Assembly (NCBI RefSeq): GCF_000302535.1
Contig: NC_018708.1
Span: 4,154,001 to 4,218,000, forward strand
Direction: 5' to 3'
Source of the DNA: Acidovorax sp. KKS102
GTDB lineage: Bacteria; Pseudomonadota; Gammaproteobacteria; Burkholderiales; Burkholderiaceae_C
Length of the DNA: 64,000 bases
Shown: in pieces, positions 7,866-16,927 of the stretch
Layout: each line of letters opens with the position of its first letter
Position numbering within the stretch: position 1 is the stretch's first letter
The notes under the pieces: generated by a model
The model's database searches: none
The model's input: only the letters and a program-made list of their open reading frames with translations
What the model was told of the DNA's origin: nothing
Made by a program: the position numbers and the translations under genes

Positions 7866-8573
7866 TCAGGCCGCAGCGGCCGCCACAGGGCGCAGCAAAT
7901 GCGCATGGACGGCCCCAGCTTTCAGGTGGCGGTGCACAAACAGCCCCACTGCCGCCAGTTCCTCATCTGCCCACACGCGAGGCGCTTCGAGGTAGATGAA
8001 GCCCCCGGCCGCCACGACCTGGCTGGCCGCCTGCAGGGCGGGCTCGAAAAACGGCCCATCGAATGGTGGGTCCAGCAGCACCAGGTCCAGGCTGGCGGGT
8101 GTGGCCTGCTTCAGTGCAGACACGCCGTCGCCGCGCTGCACGCGTACGGCGCTGGCCTGCAGCTTGGCCTGCAGAACCTGCAGCTGGGCGACCAGCGCCG
8201 CATCGTTTTCCACCAGCAGCACCAATGCGGCGCCGCGCGAGGCGGCTTCGAGCCCCAGCGCGCCCGTGCCTGCAAACGCATCCAGGCAGCGCCAGCCCGC
8301 CAGGTCCTGGCCCAGCCAGTTGAACAGGGTTTCGCGCACGCGGTCGGGCGTGGGGCGCAGGCCGGGGCGCTGGGCCACGGGCAGGCGGGTGCGCTTCCAT
8401 TGCCCGCCGATGATGCGGATTTCGCCCGCGCCCTTGGGGGCGGCCGCCGCAGCAGCTTTGTCCTTGGGATTTTTCTTGGCGGCCTTGGGGTCCACGGGGG
8501 CCGCAGCGGCGGCGGCCTGGGCCTTGCGGATTTCGGCGGTGATGGCGCTGCCGCGCAGGGTGGATCGGCTCAT
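7866..8573 (-). CDS. rsmD: 16S rRNA (guanine-966 N2)-methyltransferase
   Basis: RsmD methylates G966 of 16S rRNA during 30S assembly. The SAM-binding core (FAGTGALGLEAASRGA) and the catalytic DPPF motif (LVLLDPPFDGP) are intact. The protein has 235 residues. The extra length is an N-terminal Ala/Lys/Pro-rich extension of about 50 residues before GEIRIIGGQWKRTRL, where the usual family start lies. The start codon overlaps the stop of the upstream M16 gene (ATGA), so the extension is probably translated and the genes are coupled. Confidence 0.93.
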   Translation of the reverse strand: MSRSTLRGSAITAEIRKAQAAAAAAPVDPKAAKKNPKDKAAAAAAPKGAGEIRIIGGQWKRTRLPVAQRPGLRPTPDRVRETLFNWLGQDLAGWRCLDAFAGTGALGLEAASRGAALVLLVENDAALVAQLQVLQAKLQASAVRVQRGDGVSALKQATPASLDLVLLDPPFDGPFFEPALQAASQVVAAGGFIYLEAPRVWADEELAAVGLFVHRHLKAGAVHAHLLRPVAAAAA

Positions 8574-9928
8574 GGCTGCTTGCCTCCCACCACCACGGTC
8601 ACCATGCGGTCAGGCTGCAGCTTTTGGGCCATGGCGGTGCGCACGTCGGCCACCGTGAGGGCCTCGACCTTTTTGGCCCACTGGTCCAGGTAGTCCAGCG
8701 GCAGGTCGTTCCAGGCGATGTTGGCCACGTTGCCCAGCAGCTTCTTGTTGCTGTCGATGCGCAGCGCAAAGCCGCCGATGAGGTTGTCCTTGGCGGCGCG
8801 CAGCTCGGCCTCGGTGGGGCCTTCGGCCACAAAGCGGGCGATCACGTCGCGCGAGACCTGTACGGCCTGAGCGGCCTGGTCGGGGCGCGTCTGCAGGCCC
8901 ACGGTGAAGGCCCCGGCGTGCAGGCCAGGCGCAAAGTAGCTGTAGACGCTATAGCTCAGGCCGCGCTTTTCGCGCACCTCGTGGGTCAGGCGCGAGACAA
9001 AACCGCCGCCACCCAGGATGTGGTTGCCCACCAGCAGCGCGAGGAAGTCCGGGTCGCGGCGCTGGAAGCCCGGCTGGCCGATCAGCACATGGGCCTGGGC
9101 CGACGCAAATGGGATGGCCTTCTCGGCAGGCGCCGTCAGCGCCGCCACCTCGCCCACCGGCGGCAGCGGTGCGCAGCCTGCAGTGGCAGGCAGGCGCGAC
9201 AGCAGCGTAGCCACCAGCGTCTGCGCCTGGGCACGCGATACGGCGCCCACGATGCTGACCTTGGCACGGCAGGCGGCCACGTACTGTGCGTGAAAGGCCT
9301 GCATGTCGGCCACGCTGATGCGGGCCAGCGTTTCTTCGGTGGTGCGCACGCCGTAGGGGTGGCTGCCATACACCGCAGCGGCAAACGCATGGTTGGCCAC
9401 GGTGGCGGGGCGCGTGTTGGCTTCTTTCAGGCTGGCGCTCCAGCGGGCGCGGTCGCGTTGCCAGACGTCGTCGGTCGTCACGGGCTCGGCAATCTGGCGG
9501 GCCGCCAGGCGTGCGGCGCGTTCCAGCAGCGGCGGGTCGGTCAGCGAGCGCAGCACGTAGTGCAGCGAGTCGTTGTCGGCATTGGCTTCAAAGCTGGCGC
9601 CCAGGTCGGCCCAGGCCTCGCCCAGGCCGTTTTCGTCCAGCGCCGGCTCGGCGGTGGCGTCGCGCCCGGACTTCACGCCCTTGCTGGCCATGGCGGCCAC
9701 CGCATTGGCCAGGCCGGACTGGCCTGCCGGGTCGCGGCGCGTACCGGCGTCAAAGTCGATCTGCACGTCCACCATGGGGATGACCGGGCTTTCGACCAGA
9801 TAGACCTTGGCCCCATTGGGCTCCGTCCAGTGCTGGATGGGCAGCAGCGCCCAGGCCGAATTGGAGGAAAAAAGGGCGATAGCGCTAGTGCATAAAGCAC
9901 GGACAGCTATGTTTTTGATAGTAATCAT
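8570..9928 (-). CDS. M16 peptidase-like protein without the zinc motif (inactive partner subunit)
   Basis: This is a 452-residue exported protein of the M16B family. A signal peptide ends near SSNSAWA (about residue 27). Where the active partner has HxxEH, this protein reads LANAVAAMASKG, so it cannot bind zinc there. It keeps the C-terminal Arg/Tyr region (KRGLSYSVYSYF) that positions substrate. Bacterial M16B enzymes often work as an active plus inactive pair, and the gene upstream encodes the active one, 22 bases away. The start ATG at 9928 and the signal-peptide codons lie in a copy of the interspersed GATAGC element. The stop overlaps rsmD. Confidence 0.88.
   Translation of the reverse strand: MITIKNIAVRALCTSAIALFSSNSAWALLPIQHWTEPNGAKVYLVESPVIPMVDVQIDFDAGTRRDPAGQSGLANAVAAMASKGVKSGRDATAEPALDENGLGEAWADLGASFEANADNDSLHYVLRSLTDPPLLERAARLAARQIAEPVTTDDVWQRDRARWSASLKEANTRPATVANHAFAAAVYGSHPYGVRTTEETLARISVADMQAFHAQYVAACRAKVSIVGAVSRAQAQTLVATLLSRLPATAGCAPLPPVGEVAALTAPAEKAIPFASAQAHVLIGQPGFQRRDPDFLALLVGNHILGGGGFVSRLTHEVREKRGLSYSVYSYFAPGLHAGAFTVGLQTRPDQAAQAVQVSRDVIARFVAEGPTEAELRAAKDNLIGGFALRIDSNKKLLGNVANIAWNDLPLDYLDQWAKKVEALTVADVRTAMAQKLQPDRMVTVVVGGKQP
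9877..9922. repeat. GATAGC/GCGCTA element forming the M16-partner signal-peptide codons
   Basis: Read on the minus strand, ACTATCAAAAACATAGC leads to GCACTAGCGCTATCG. The right half matches the intergenic copy at 7151-7196 almost base for base. It is translated in frame as part of the signal peptide (CTSAIA). Confidence 0.6.
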
Positions 9929-9950
9929 GGGCAGTTTCCGCAGGGCGGTT

Positions 9951-11384
9951 TCAGCGGATGGCAGCGCCCGGGGGCAGCTGGGGGCGGGCGCGGGGGGCGT
10001 CCAGCGGCTGGGGCAGCAGTGTGGCCACTGTGAGCTGGTCGTCGCCAAAATACTTGGCGGCAACGGCCTGCACCTGCGCCGGGGTCACGGTGCGCAGCAG
10101 GGCCAGCAGGCGCTCGTTGGCGTCCAGCGGAAAGCCCTGCACCCAGTTGCCGCCCAGCTCCTGCGCCTGGCTCATCACCGAGTCGCGCTCGTACACGGTG
10201 GAGGCGATCCATTGCGTCTTGACGCGGTTCAGCTCGGCCTCACTCACCCCCTCCTTCGCCACCCGGGTCACCTCGGCGCGCAGCGCGTCTTCGACCTGCT
10301 GGGCCGTCTTGCCCGCAGCGGGCACGCCGCTGAGCATGAACAGGCTGGGGCCGCGCCCCGTCACCATGGCGGAGCTGCTGGCGCTGTCGGCCACGCGGTT
10401 GGGGCCCTGTGTCAGTGCGCGGTCCAGCCGGGCACCGTCGTAGCCGTTGAATACGGCCGACAGCACCATCAGCGCGAGGGCGTCGCGGTCTTCGTCGGTA
10501 AGGTTGTCCACGCGGTCCAGGCTGGGCGCGCGGAAGGCCAGGGCCACATAGGCCTGCTCGGCCGGGGCCTTGACGGCGATGCGGCGCAGGCCCTTCTGCT
10601 CGGGCTCGGTGCGCGGCTTGCGCGCGGGCAGCGCGTGCACGGGCAGGCTGCCGTAGTACTTCTCGGCCAGGGCACGCACCTGGGCCACATCCACATCACC
10701 TGCCACCACGACGGCGGCGTTGGTGGGGGTGTACCACTGGCGGTGGAAGGCGCGCACGTCCTCAGGCGTCATCGCGTCCAGGTCGCTCATCCAGCCCACG
10801 ATGGGGCGGCGGTAGGGCGACGCGTTGAAGGTGGCAGCAAACAGCTGTTCGGCCAGTACGGCGCGGGGCTGGTCTTCGGTGCGCAGACGCCGCTCTTCCT
10901 TGACGACCTCGATCTCTTTCTTGAACTCCTCGTCGGGCCAGTGGTTGTTGGCAAACCGGTCCGATTCGAGCTTCATCACGTCCTCCAGCCGGTTGGACGG
11001 GATCTGCTGGTAGTAGCCGGTGTAGTCGCGGCTGGTGAATGCGTTCTCCCGCCCGCCCAGCGCCGCCACGCGGCGCGAGAACTCGCCCGGCGGCAAGGTC
11101 TTGGTGCCCTTGAACATCATGTGCTCCAGCGCATGGGCCACGCCCGAGGTGCCGTCCACCTCGTCCATCGAGCCCACACGCACCCAGACCATGTGCACCG
11201 CCGTCGGCGCGCGGCGGTCAGGCTGCACGATGAGCTGCATGCCGTTCTTTAGCGTGAACTGCTGCGCACCTGAGGCCGTGGCAGACGGCGCGCTGGAGGG
11301 TTGAGACACCGGGGTGGTGGCCGCAAAGGCAGCCCCGGACGAGAGGCAGGCCAGCAGGCCCAGAAGGGTGAAAGCGCGTTTCAT
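9951..11384 (-). CDS. M16 zinc metallopeptidase, active subunit
   Basis: This is a secreted or periplasmic M16B peptidase of 477 residues with a cleavable signal peptide (about residues 1-22). The inverted zinc motif HALEH is at residues 84-88, and the downstream glutamate of the motif lies in the EEFKKEIEVVKEERR helix. It is the active member of a two-gene pair with the motif-less gene immediately downstream. The substrate is probably peptides or misfolded envelope proteins, but the sequence does not say. It is divergent from ftsY with only 28 bases between start codons, so the two promoters must overlap the coding ends. I took the ATG at 11384; the much longer open frame upstream is antisense to ftsY. 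Confidence 0.93.
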   Translation of the reverse strand: MKRAFTLLGLLACLSSGAAFAATTPVSQPSSAPSATASGAQQFTLKNGMQLIVQPDRRAPTAVHMVWVRVGSMDEVDGTSGVAHALEHMMFKGTKTLPPGEFSRRVAALGGRENAFTSRDYTGYYQQIPSNRLEDVMKLESDRFANNHWPDEEFKKEIEVVKEERRLRTEDQPRAVLAEQLFAATFNASPYRRPIVGWMSDLDAMTPEDVRAFHRQWYTPTNAAVVVAGDVDVAQVRALAEKYYGSLPVHALPARKPRTEPEQKGLRRIAVKAPAEQAYVALAFRAPSLDRVDNLTDEDRDALALMVLSAVFNGYDGARLDRALTQGPNRVADSASSSAMVTGRGPSLFMLSGVPAAGKTAQQVEDALRAEVTRVAKEGVSEAELNRVKTQWIASTVYERDSVMSQAQELGGNWVQGFPLDANERLLALLRTVTPAQVQAVAAKYFGDDQLTVATLLPQPLDAPRARPQLPPGAAIR

Positions 11385-11412
11385 AGAATGGGGAGATTCT
11401 AAGAACCCGCCA

Positions 11413-12837
11413 ATGTTCAGTTTTTTCAAGAAAAAGCCCGCTCCTTCGCCCGCCCCCACCGATGCGCCCGCCCCGGCCCAGCCGGTAGGCGCACCGGCGC
11501 CCGCCGTGGAGGCGCCCGTAGCGCCGCCCTCACCCGCCACGCCGGCCGTGGCGCCCCCTACCGCCCCTGCGCCAGTCGCACCCGCGCCCGTGGCGGCGCC
11601 CGCCCCGGGCGGTTTTGGCTGGCTGCGCAATCCGTTTGGCAGCAAAGCGCCCGAGCCCGCTGCGCCGCCCCCCGCAGCACCCGCGCCCGCCATCGAGCCC
11701 GCTCCGGCGCCCGTAGCCGTGCCACCGGTGGCGCCGATCGTCACACCGCCCCCTGCCGCGCCTGCAGTTACCGTACCGGCCGCTGGTCCAGTGGCCACAA
11801 GCCCAGCATTCCCCCCCGTCGCGCCCCCGGTTCCTGTTGCCGCCCCCGCGCCGGTGACTCCGCCCGCGCCCATCACGCCACCGCCTGCGCCCGTGGCGGC
11901 ACCTGCGGCCTCGGCTGCGCCCCCCGCCCCGGCGCCCGAGCGCAAAGGCTGGCTCGACCGCCTCAAGGCTGGCCTGCGCAAGACCGGTAGCAGCATTGCC
12001 ACCGTCTTCACCGGCACGCAGATCGATGACGCGCTGTACGAGGAGCTGGAAGAGGCCCTGCTGATGGCCGACACCGGCGTGAAAGCCACTACCCACCTGT
12101 TAACGGACCTCAAGCGCCGTGTGAAGGACAGCAAGACCACCGACCCTGCGGCCGTCAAAGGCCTGCTGGCCGATGCACTGGCCGACCTGTTGCGCCCGCT
12201 CGAAAAAGCCCTGGTGATTGGCGAGCACACCCCCACCGTGATCATGGTGGCCGGCGTGAACGGTGCGGGCAAGACCACTTCGATCGGCAAGCTCACCAAA
12301 CATCTGGCAGACGAAGGTGCCGCCGTGCTGCTGGCCGCCGCCGACACCTTCCGTGCCGCTGCGCGCGAGCAGCTCGGTGTGTGGGCTGACCGCAACACGG
12401 TCGAGATCGTGAGCCAGGAAGGCGGTGACCCCGCTGCCGTGAGCTTTGATGCCGTGACCGCCGGCAAGGCGCGCGGCAAGGACGTGGTGCTGGTGGACAC
12501 TGCCGGCCGCCTGCCCACGCAACTGCACCTGATGGAAGAGCTGAAGAAGATCCGCCGCGTGGTCACCAAGGCCGATGCCACGGCCCCGCACGAGGTGCTG
12601 CTGGTGATCGACGGCAACACCGGCCAGAACGCCCTGGCCCAGGTGCGCGCGTTTGACGACGCGCTGCAGCTCACCGGCCTGATCGTCACCAAGCTCGATG
12701 GCACGGCCAAGGGCGGCGTGCTGGCCGCCATCGCGCAGGAGCGCCCCATCCCGGTGTACTTCATCGGTGTGGGCGAAAAGCTCGAAGACCTGGAAACCTT
12801 CAACGCCCGCGAATTTGCCCAGGCCTTGCTGAGCTGA
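11413..12837 (+). CDS. ftsY: signal recognition particle receptor FtsY
   Basis: FtsY is the membrane-associated GTPase that receives ribosome-SRP complexes for co-translational insertion. The 474-residue protein has the NG domain with P-loop GVNGAGKTT, DTAGR and TKLDGTAKGG. The first ten residues (MFSFFKKKPA) are amphipathic and basic, as in lipid-binding FtsY. The N-terminal A domain is highly acidic in E. coli, but here it is a Pro/Ala/Val-rich tract of about 165 residues with few charges (nucleotides about 11440-11940). The start at 11413 was chosen because it gives the MFSFFKKK membrane anchor. Confidence 0.95.
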   Translation: MFSFFKKKPAPSPAPTDAPAPAQPVGAPAPAVEAPVAPPSPATPAVAPPTAPAPVAPAPVAAPAPGGFGWLRNPFGSKAPEPAAPPPAAPAPAIEPAPAPVAVPPVAPIVTPPPAAPAVTVPAAGPVATSPAFPPVAPPVPVAAPAPVTPPAPITPPPAPVAAPAASAAPPAPAPERKGWLDRLKAGLRKTGSSIATVFTGTQIDDALYEELEEALLMADTGVKATTHLLTDLKRRVKDSKTTDPAAVKGLLADALADLLRPLEKALVIGEHTPTVIMVAGVNGAGKTTSIGKLTKHLADEGAAVLLAAADTFRAAAREQLGVWADRNTVEIVSQEGGDPAAVSFDAVTAGKARGKDVVLVDTAGRLPTQLHLMEELKKIRRVVTKADATAPHEVLLVIDGNTGQNALAQVRAFDDALQLTGLIVTKLDGTAKGGVLAAIAQERPIPVYFIGVGEKLEDLETFNAREFAQALLS

Positions 12838-12864
12838 GCCTCAGCGGCACAGCCTTCTCCTTAG

Positions 12865-12888
12865 AAATGGCCCCATCCGGGGCCATTT
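12865..12888 (+). terminator. hairpin after ftsY
   Basis: AAATGGCCCC-ATCC-GGGGCCATTT is a perfect 10-bp stem 28 bases after the ftsY stop. It lacks a long T-run but is otherwise terminator-like. Confidence 0.55.
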
Positions 12889-12952
12889 ACACGTTTACGG
12901 ATCGCAACGTTTCCTCCATCATGGGCTTTCCCCTTGGAAAGCACGGAGGCCC

Positions 12953-15601
12953 ATGTTCATTGAGCTGGTCAAAGGCGTTGCGCTGCTACTGGCGCTGTGC
13001 TTTCTGCACGGGTTCAACATCCGCGTCTGGCGCCAGCACCCGTGGGTGGGCCAGGTCTTTTCGGGACTGATCTTCGGCGGCATCTGCGTGGTGGGCATGC
13101 TCACCCCGGTGGTGCTGATGCCGGGTGTGATCTTTGATGCACGGTCGGTGGTGCTGAGCATGGCCGGCCTGTTTGGCGGCCCGCTGGTGGCGGGCATCGC
13201 GGCGCTGATGGCGGCCACGGGCCGCCTGTGGTTGGGGGGCGCCGGGGCCGAGGTGGGGCTGATGGTGATCGGGCTGTGCACTGCCATGGGGCTGGTGTAC
13301 CGCGAGGGCCGCGCCCGGGGGCGGCTGGGTGTGGAGCCCGTCACCCTGGCACTGTTCGGGCTGCTGCTGCACACGGCGGTGATCGCGCTGTTTCAGCTGC
13401 TGCCCGCCGAGGCCGTGCAGCGCATCAACCAGACGCTGGCCCTGCCCTATCTGCTGACCTTCACCCCCGCCACCGTGGTGCTGGGCCTGTTGCTGCACGA
13501 CGTGGAGCAGCGCATGGCCACCGAACGCGCGCTGACCGGCACGGCCGCGCGCCTGCATGCCATCACACAGGCCATTCCTGATGTGCTGCTGGTGCTGGAT
13601 GCCCAGGGCCGGTATGTCGAGGTGCTGTCCCCCAACGACTCCGCCCTGGTGGCCAGCGCCCCGGTGCTGGTGGGCCAGCGGCTGCACGACGTGCTGCCCG
13701 CCGAGCAGGCCGAACGGTTCATGCAGCTCATCCGGGACACGCTGCAGTCTGGCCAGACCCACAGCGTGGAATATGAAATGCAGACCCTGTCAGGGCTGCG
13801 CCAGTTTGAGGGGCGCACCCAGCCCCTGGGCGTGCAGGTGGGCGACCAGGCGGCCGTGGTGTTTCTGGCCCGCGACATCACCAAGCGCAAGCAGGCAGAA
13901 AGTGCGCTGCGCGAGTCCGAGCTGCGTTTTCGCTCGCTGCTGCGCAATATTCCGTCCATCTCGGTACAGGGCTACCTGCAGGACGGCACCACCAGCTACT
14001 GGAACCAGGCGTCCGAACAGCTGTACGGCTACACCGCCGAGGAGGCCATCGGTGCCAATCTGCTCGACCTCATCATCCCCCCGCCCATGCGCAACGACGT
14101 ACGAGCGCACATGCAGCACATGTTCGCCACCGGCGAGGTGATCCCGGCGGGCGAGCTGCAGCTGCAGCGCAAGGATGGCACGCCAGTGCATGTGTTCTCC
14201 AGCCATGCCTACATCCAGGTACTAGGCCACCCGCCCGAGATGTTCTGCATCGACATCGACATCTCGGGCCGCAAGGCCGCTGAGGACGAGGCCCGCTACC
14301 TGGCGTTCTACGACGCGCTCACCCAGCTGCCCAACCGCCGCCTGCTGGTGGACCGGCTGCAGCAGGTGCTGGTCAACGGAGCCCGATCAGGCCTGACCAC
14401 GGCCGTGCTGTTTGTGGACTTGGACAACTTCAAGACCCTGAACGACACCCGGGGCCACGAGGTAGGTGACCTGCTGCTCAAGGACGTGGCCCAGCGCCTG
14501 CGCAGCTGCGTGCGCGAGCAGGACACCGTGGCCCGCTTGGGGGGCGACGAGTTTGTGGTGGTGCTGCAGAACCTGAGCAGCGACGCCCCCGAGGCCGCCG
14601 CGCAGGCGCGCACGCTGGGCGAGCTGATCCTGGCGCAATTGCGCCAGCCCTACGAGCTGGCGGGGCACGAACACCACTTCACCGCCAGCATCGGCGTGAC
14701 CCTGCTCAATCACCAGCGCGACTCGGTGGACGAAGTGCTTAAGCAGGCCGACATGGCCATGTACCGTGCCAAGGACGACGGGCGCAACACACTGCGCTTT
14801 TTTGACCCCGACATGCAGCAGGCCGTGAACCGCCGCGCCCTGCTGGAGACCGAGCTGCACAACGGCCTGCGGCGCTCCCAGTTCCTGCTGCTGTACCAGC
14901 CGCAGGTGGACAGCCAGGGGCGCGTGACCGGCGCAGAGGCCCTGGTGCGCTGGCAGCACCCGGTGCAGGGCATGGTGCCACCGTCAGAGTTCATCCCGCT
15001 GGCCGAGGAGTCGGGCCTGATCCTGCCACTGGGGCAATGGGTCATGGAAACCGCCCTGCGCCAGCAGGCCCGCTGGCAGCAAGACCCGCTGTTTGCACAC
15101 CTGAGCCTGGCCATCAACGTGAGCGCGCGCCAATTCCTGCAGGACGACTTTGTGGCCCAGGTGCTGGCGCTGGTGCGGCAGACCGGCGCCAACCCGGCAC
15201 AGATCAAGCTGGAGCTGACCGAAAGCCTGCTGCTGGACAACGTGGACAGCGTGATCGCCACCATGCGCGCCCTCAAGGCCCACGGCCTGGGGTTTTCGCT
15301 GGACGACTTTGGCACGGGGTACTCGTCGCTCAGCTACCTCAAGCGCCTGCCACTGGACCAGATCAAGATCGACCAGGGTTTTGTGCGCGACGTGCTGCTG
15401 GACGCCAGCGACGCCGCCATCGCCCGCTCCATCATCGCGCTGGCCGGCAGCCTGGGCCTGTCCGTAATTGCTGAAGGGGTGGAGACCACCGCCCACCACC
15501 AGTTTCTGCTGGCGCACGGCTGCCAGGCCTTTCAGGGCTACCTGTTTGGCCGCCCGCTCACGCTGAAAGACTTTGAAAGCCGGGTGCGGCAGGGCGTATA
15601 G
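12953..15601 (+). CDS. membrane diguanylate cyclase/phosphodiesterase with PAS domains
   Basis: This is an 882-residue c-di-GMP turnover protein. The N-terminus (to about residue 185) is a multi-helix membrane sensor resembling the 5TMR-LYT type. Two PAS-like regions follow (about 200-310 and 320-440), then GGDEF and EAL domains. GGDEF is intact at residues 530-534 (RLGGDEFVVV) and EAL is intact at 662-664 (GAEALVRWQHP), with DFGTGYSSLSYL later. Both making and breaking c-di-GMP are therefore possible, and which dominates cannot be read. An ATG at 12953 follows GCACGGAGGCCC, a good ribosome site. The neighbouring calcium-loop protein may be an output or simply adjacent. Confidence 0.93.
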   Translation: MFIELVKGVALLLALCFLHGFNIRVWRQHPWVGQVFSGLIFGGICVVGMLTPVVLMPGVIFDARSVVLSMAGLFGGPLVAGIAALMAATGRLWLGGAGAEVGLMVIGLCTAMGLVYREGRARGRLGVEPVTLALFGLLLHTAVIALFQLLPAEAVQRINQTLALPYLLTFTPATVVLGLLLHDVEQRMATERALTGTAARLHAITQAIPDVLLVLDAQGRYVEVLSPNDSALVASAPVLVGQRLHDVLPAEQAERFMQLIRDTLQSGQTHSVEYEMQTLSGLRQFEGRTQPLGVQVGDQAAVVFLARDITKRKQAESALRESELRFRSLLRNIPSISVQGYLQDGTTSYWNQASEQLYGYTAEEAIGANLLDLIIPPPMRNDVRAHMQHMFATGEVIPAGELQLQRKDGTPVHVFSSHAYIQVLGHPPEMFCIDIDISGRKAAEDEARYLAFYDALTQLPNRRLLVDRLQQVLVNGARSGLTTAVLFVDLDNFKTLNDTRGHEVGDLLLKDVAQRLRSCVREQDTVARLGGDEFVVVLQNLSSDAPEAAAQARTLGELILAQLRQPYELAGHEHHFTASIGVTLLNHQRDSVDEVLKQADMAMYRAKDDGRNTLRFFDPDMQQAVNRRALLETELHNGLRRSQFLLLYQPQVDSQGRVTGAEALVRWQHPVQGMVPPSEFIPLAEESGLILPLGQWVMETALRQQARWQQDPLFAHLSLAINVSARQFLQDDFVAQVLALVRQTGANPAQIKLELTESLLLDNVDSVIATMRALKAHGLGFSLDDFGTGYSSLSYLKRLPLDQIKIDQGFVRDVLLDASDAAIARSIIALAGSLGLSVIAEGVETTAHHQFLLAHGCQAFQGYLFGRPLTLKDFESRVRQGV

Positions 15602-15724
15602 GGAGGCTGAGACGCCACCGCGCCCGCCACGGGGCACCAGCGACGAATGGAAACGGGCTTGGCGCCGTTCAAGTTCCCGTGTTGTGGCGTCGATATCTCT
15701 GTGTGGAAACCGTGGAGGTGTCCC

Positions 15725-16798
15725 ATGAAGATTGAATCGTCCGCACTGCAGATGCAGGCCCAGCATGCGGCCAGCCGCATGCACACCCAAAGCAGCCGCA
15801 TGGAGGCCTGGGTGGGCGACCGCCGCCCCATCAGCGCCCCTGGCCCTAGCCGGGCGGCACCCGCCGTACAAATTTCCAGCGCAGCACGCCTGGCCCGCGC
15901 TGCACAGGAAGCCGACGCGGCCACGGCCACCGCTACAGACAGCAGCCCGGACGACGGACTGACACCCCAGCTGGCCATGATCCGCGACCTGATTGCCCGC
16001 ATGACGGGCGTGCAGGTGCGGGTGTACACCGGCCAGACGGAACCCGTACCGTCCCCACCCTTCTTGCCCACGAGCCGCCCGGCCACCACGCCTGCGGCCG
16101 AGGCAGGCCGCCCGCGTGCCGGGTGGGGCCTGCTGGTAGAGCAACGCGAAGTGGTCGTAGAAACCGAAAGCACCCAATTCACCGCCCAGGGCATGGTGCG
16201 CACTGCCGACGGGCAGGAAATCCGCTTCAGCCTGCAGCTGGACATGCAGCGAAGTTACCGCCAGGAATCGTCATTCAGCCTCCGCCTGGGCGACGCCGCG
16301 GTGGTCGACCCGCTGGTCATCAACTTCGACGGCTCGGCCGCACAGTTGCAGGACCTGCGCTTCGCGTTTGACCTGGACAGTGACGGCCAGACCGACAAAG
16401 TGCCCCTGCTCGCAGGCAACCGGGGCTACCTCGCCCTGGACCTGAACCACAACGGCCGCATCGACAACGGCCGGGAGCTGTTCGGCCCCGGCACCGGCAA
16501 CGGCTTTGCCGAGCTGGCCGCCTATGACAGCGACGGCAACGGCTGGATTGACGAGGCCGACCCGGTCTTTCAGCAGCTCCAGGTGTGGACTCCCTCGGCG
16601 GAGGGCACCGAGGGGGCTGGGAACCTGCGCACCCTGGCCGACGTGGGCGTGGGCGCACTCTCCACCCACGCCATCGCCACCCCCTTTGCCCTGCGCACCG
16701 CCGACAACGCCAGCCTGGGCACCGTGCGCTCCACCAGCGCCTACCTGCGGGAAGACGGCAGCGTGGGCACGGTGCAGCAGGTGGACCTGATCGTTTGA
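15725..16798 (+). CDS. conserved protein with EF-hand-like calcium loops
   Basis: This 357-residue protein has no signal peptide. The N-terminal 130 residues are low-complexity (Ala, Thr, Pro). The C-terminal half contains three Asp-rich calcium-loop motifs: DLDSDGQTD (about residue 216), LDLNHNGRIDNG (about 238) and YDSDGNGWIDEAD (about 266), with ELFGPGTGNGF between them. This pattern occurs in widespread proteobacterial proteins of unknown function, often near c-di-GMP or adhesion genes. The start at 15725 follows GTGGAGGTGTCCC. It lies 123 bases after the GGDEF-EAL gene on the same strand. No enzymatic motif is recognised. Confidence 0.8.
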   Translation: MKIESSALQMQAQHAASRMHTQSSRMEAWVGDRRPISAPGPSRAAPAVQISSAARLARAAQEADAATATATDSSPDDGLTPQLAMIRDLIARMTGVQVRVYTGQTEPVPSPPFLPTSRPATTPAAEAGRPRAGWGLLVEQREVVVETESTQFTAQGMVRTADGQEIRFSLQLDMQRSYRQESSFSLRLGDAAVVDPLVINFDGSAAQLQDLRFAFDLDSDGQTDKVPLLAGNRGYLALDLNHNGRIDNGRELFGPGTGNGFAELAAYDSDGNGWIDEADPVFQQLQVWTPSAEGTEGAGNLRTLADVGVGALSTHAIATPFALRTADNASLGTVRSTSAYLREDGSVGTVQQVDLIV

Positions 16799-16820
16799 AG
16801 GCGACTCATGGAGAGTAGAT

Positions 16821-16870
16821 TACTATGCTTTTGATAGCTTCAAAGGCATGCTGTACCAGCACTTGATGCC
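16821..16870 (+). repeat. GATAGC interspersed element upstream of rpoH
   Basis: TACTATGCTTTTGATAGC is followed by GGCATG and AGCACTTGATGCC. This is a diverged member of the family, with a GCACTT end instead of GCGCTT. It lies immediately before the candidate rpoH promoter. Confidence 0.5.
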
Positions 16871-16873
16871 AAT

Positions 16874-16901
16874 TTGACTCAGAGATGTCAAACGGTATCA
16901 A
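16874..16901 (+). promoter_or_regulatory. rpoH: candidate sigma-70 promoter of rpoH
   Basis: TTGACT and TATCAA are separated by 16 bases. Transcription would start around 16908, placing the CIRCE operator in the transcribed leader, its usual position. Read by eye only. Confidence 0.4.
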
Positions 16902-16927
16902 GGAGCAACCCGACGGGAACTCCGGGC

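Noticed and set aside
9951-12803. A 950-codon minus-strand open frame running through the whole of ftsY into the M16 gene.
   Set aside because: The upstream two-thirds is antisense to ftsY and low-complexity from GC-rich codon bias. The real M16 gene starts at 11384 with a signal peptide.
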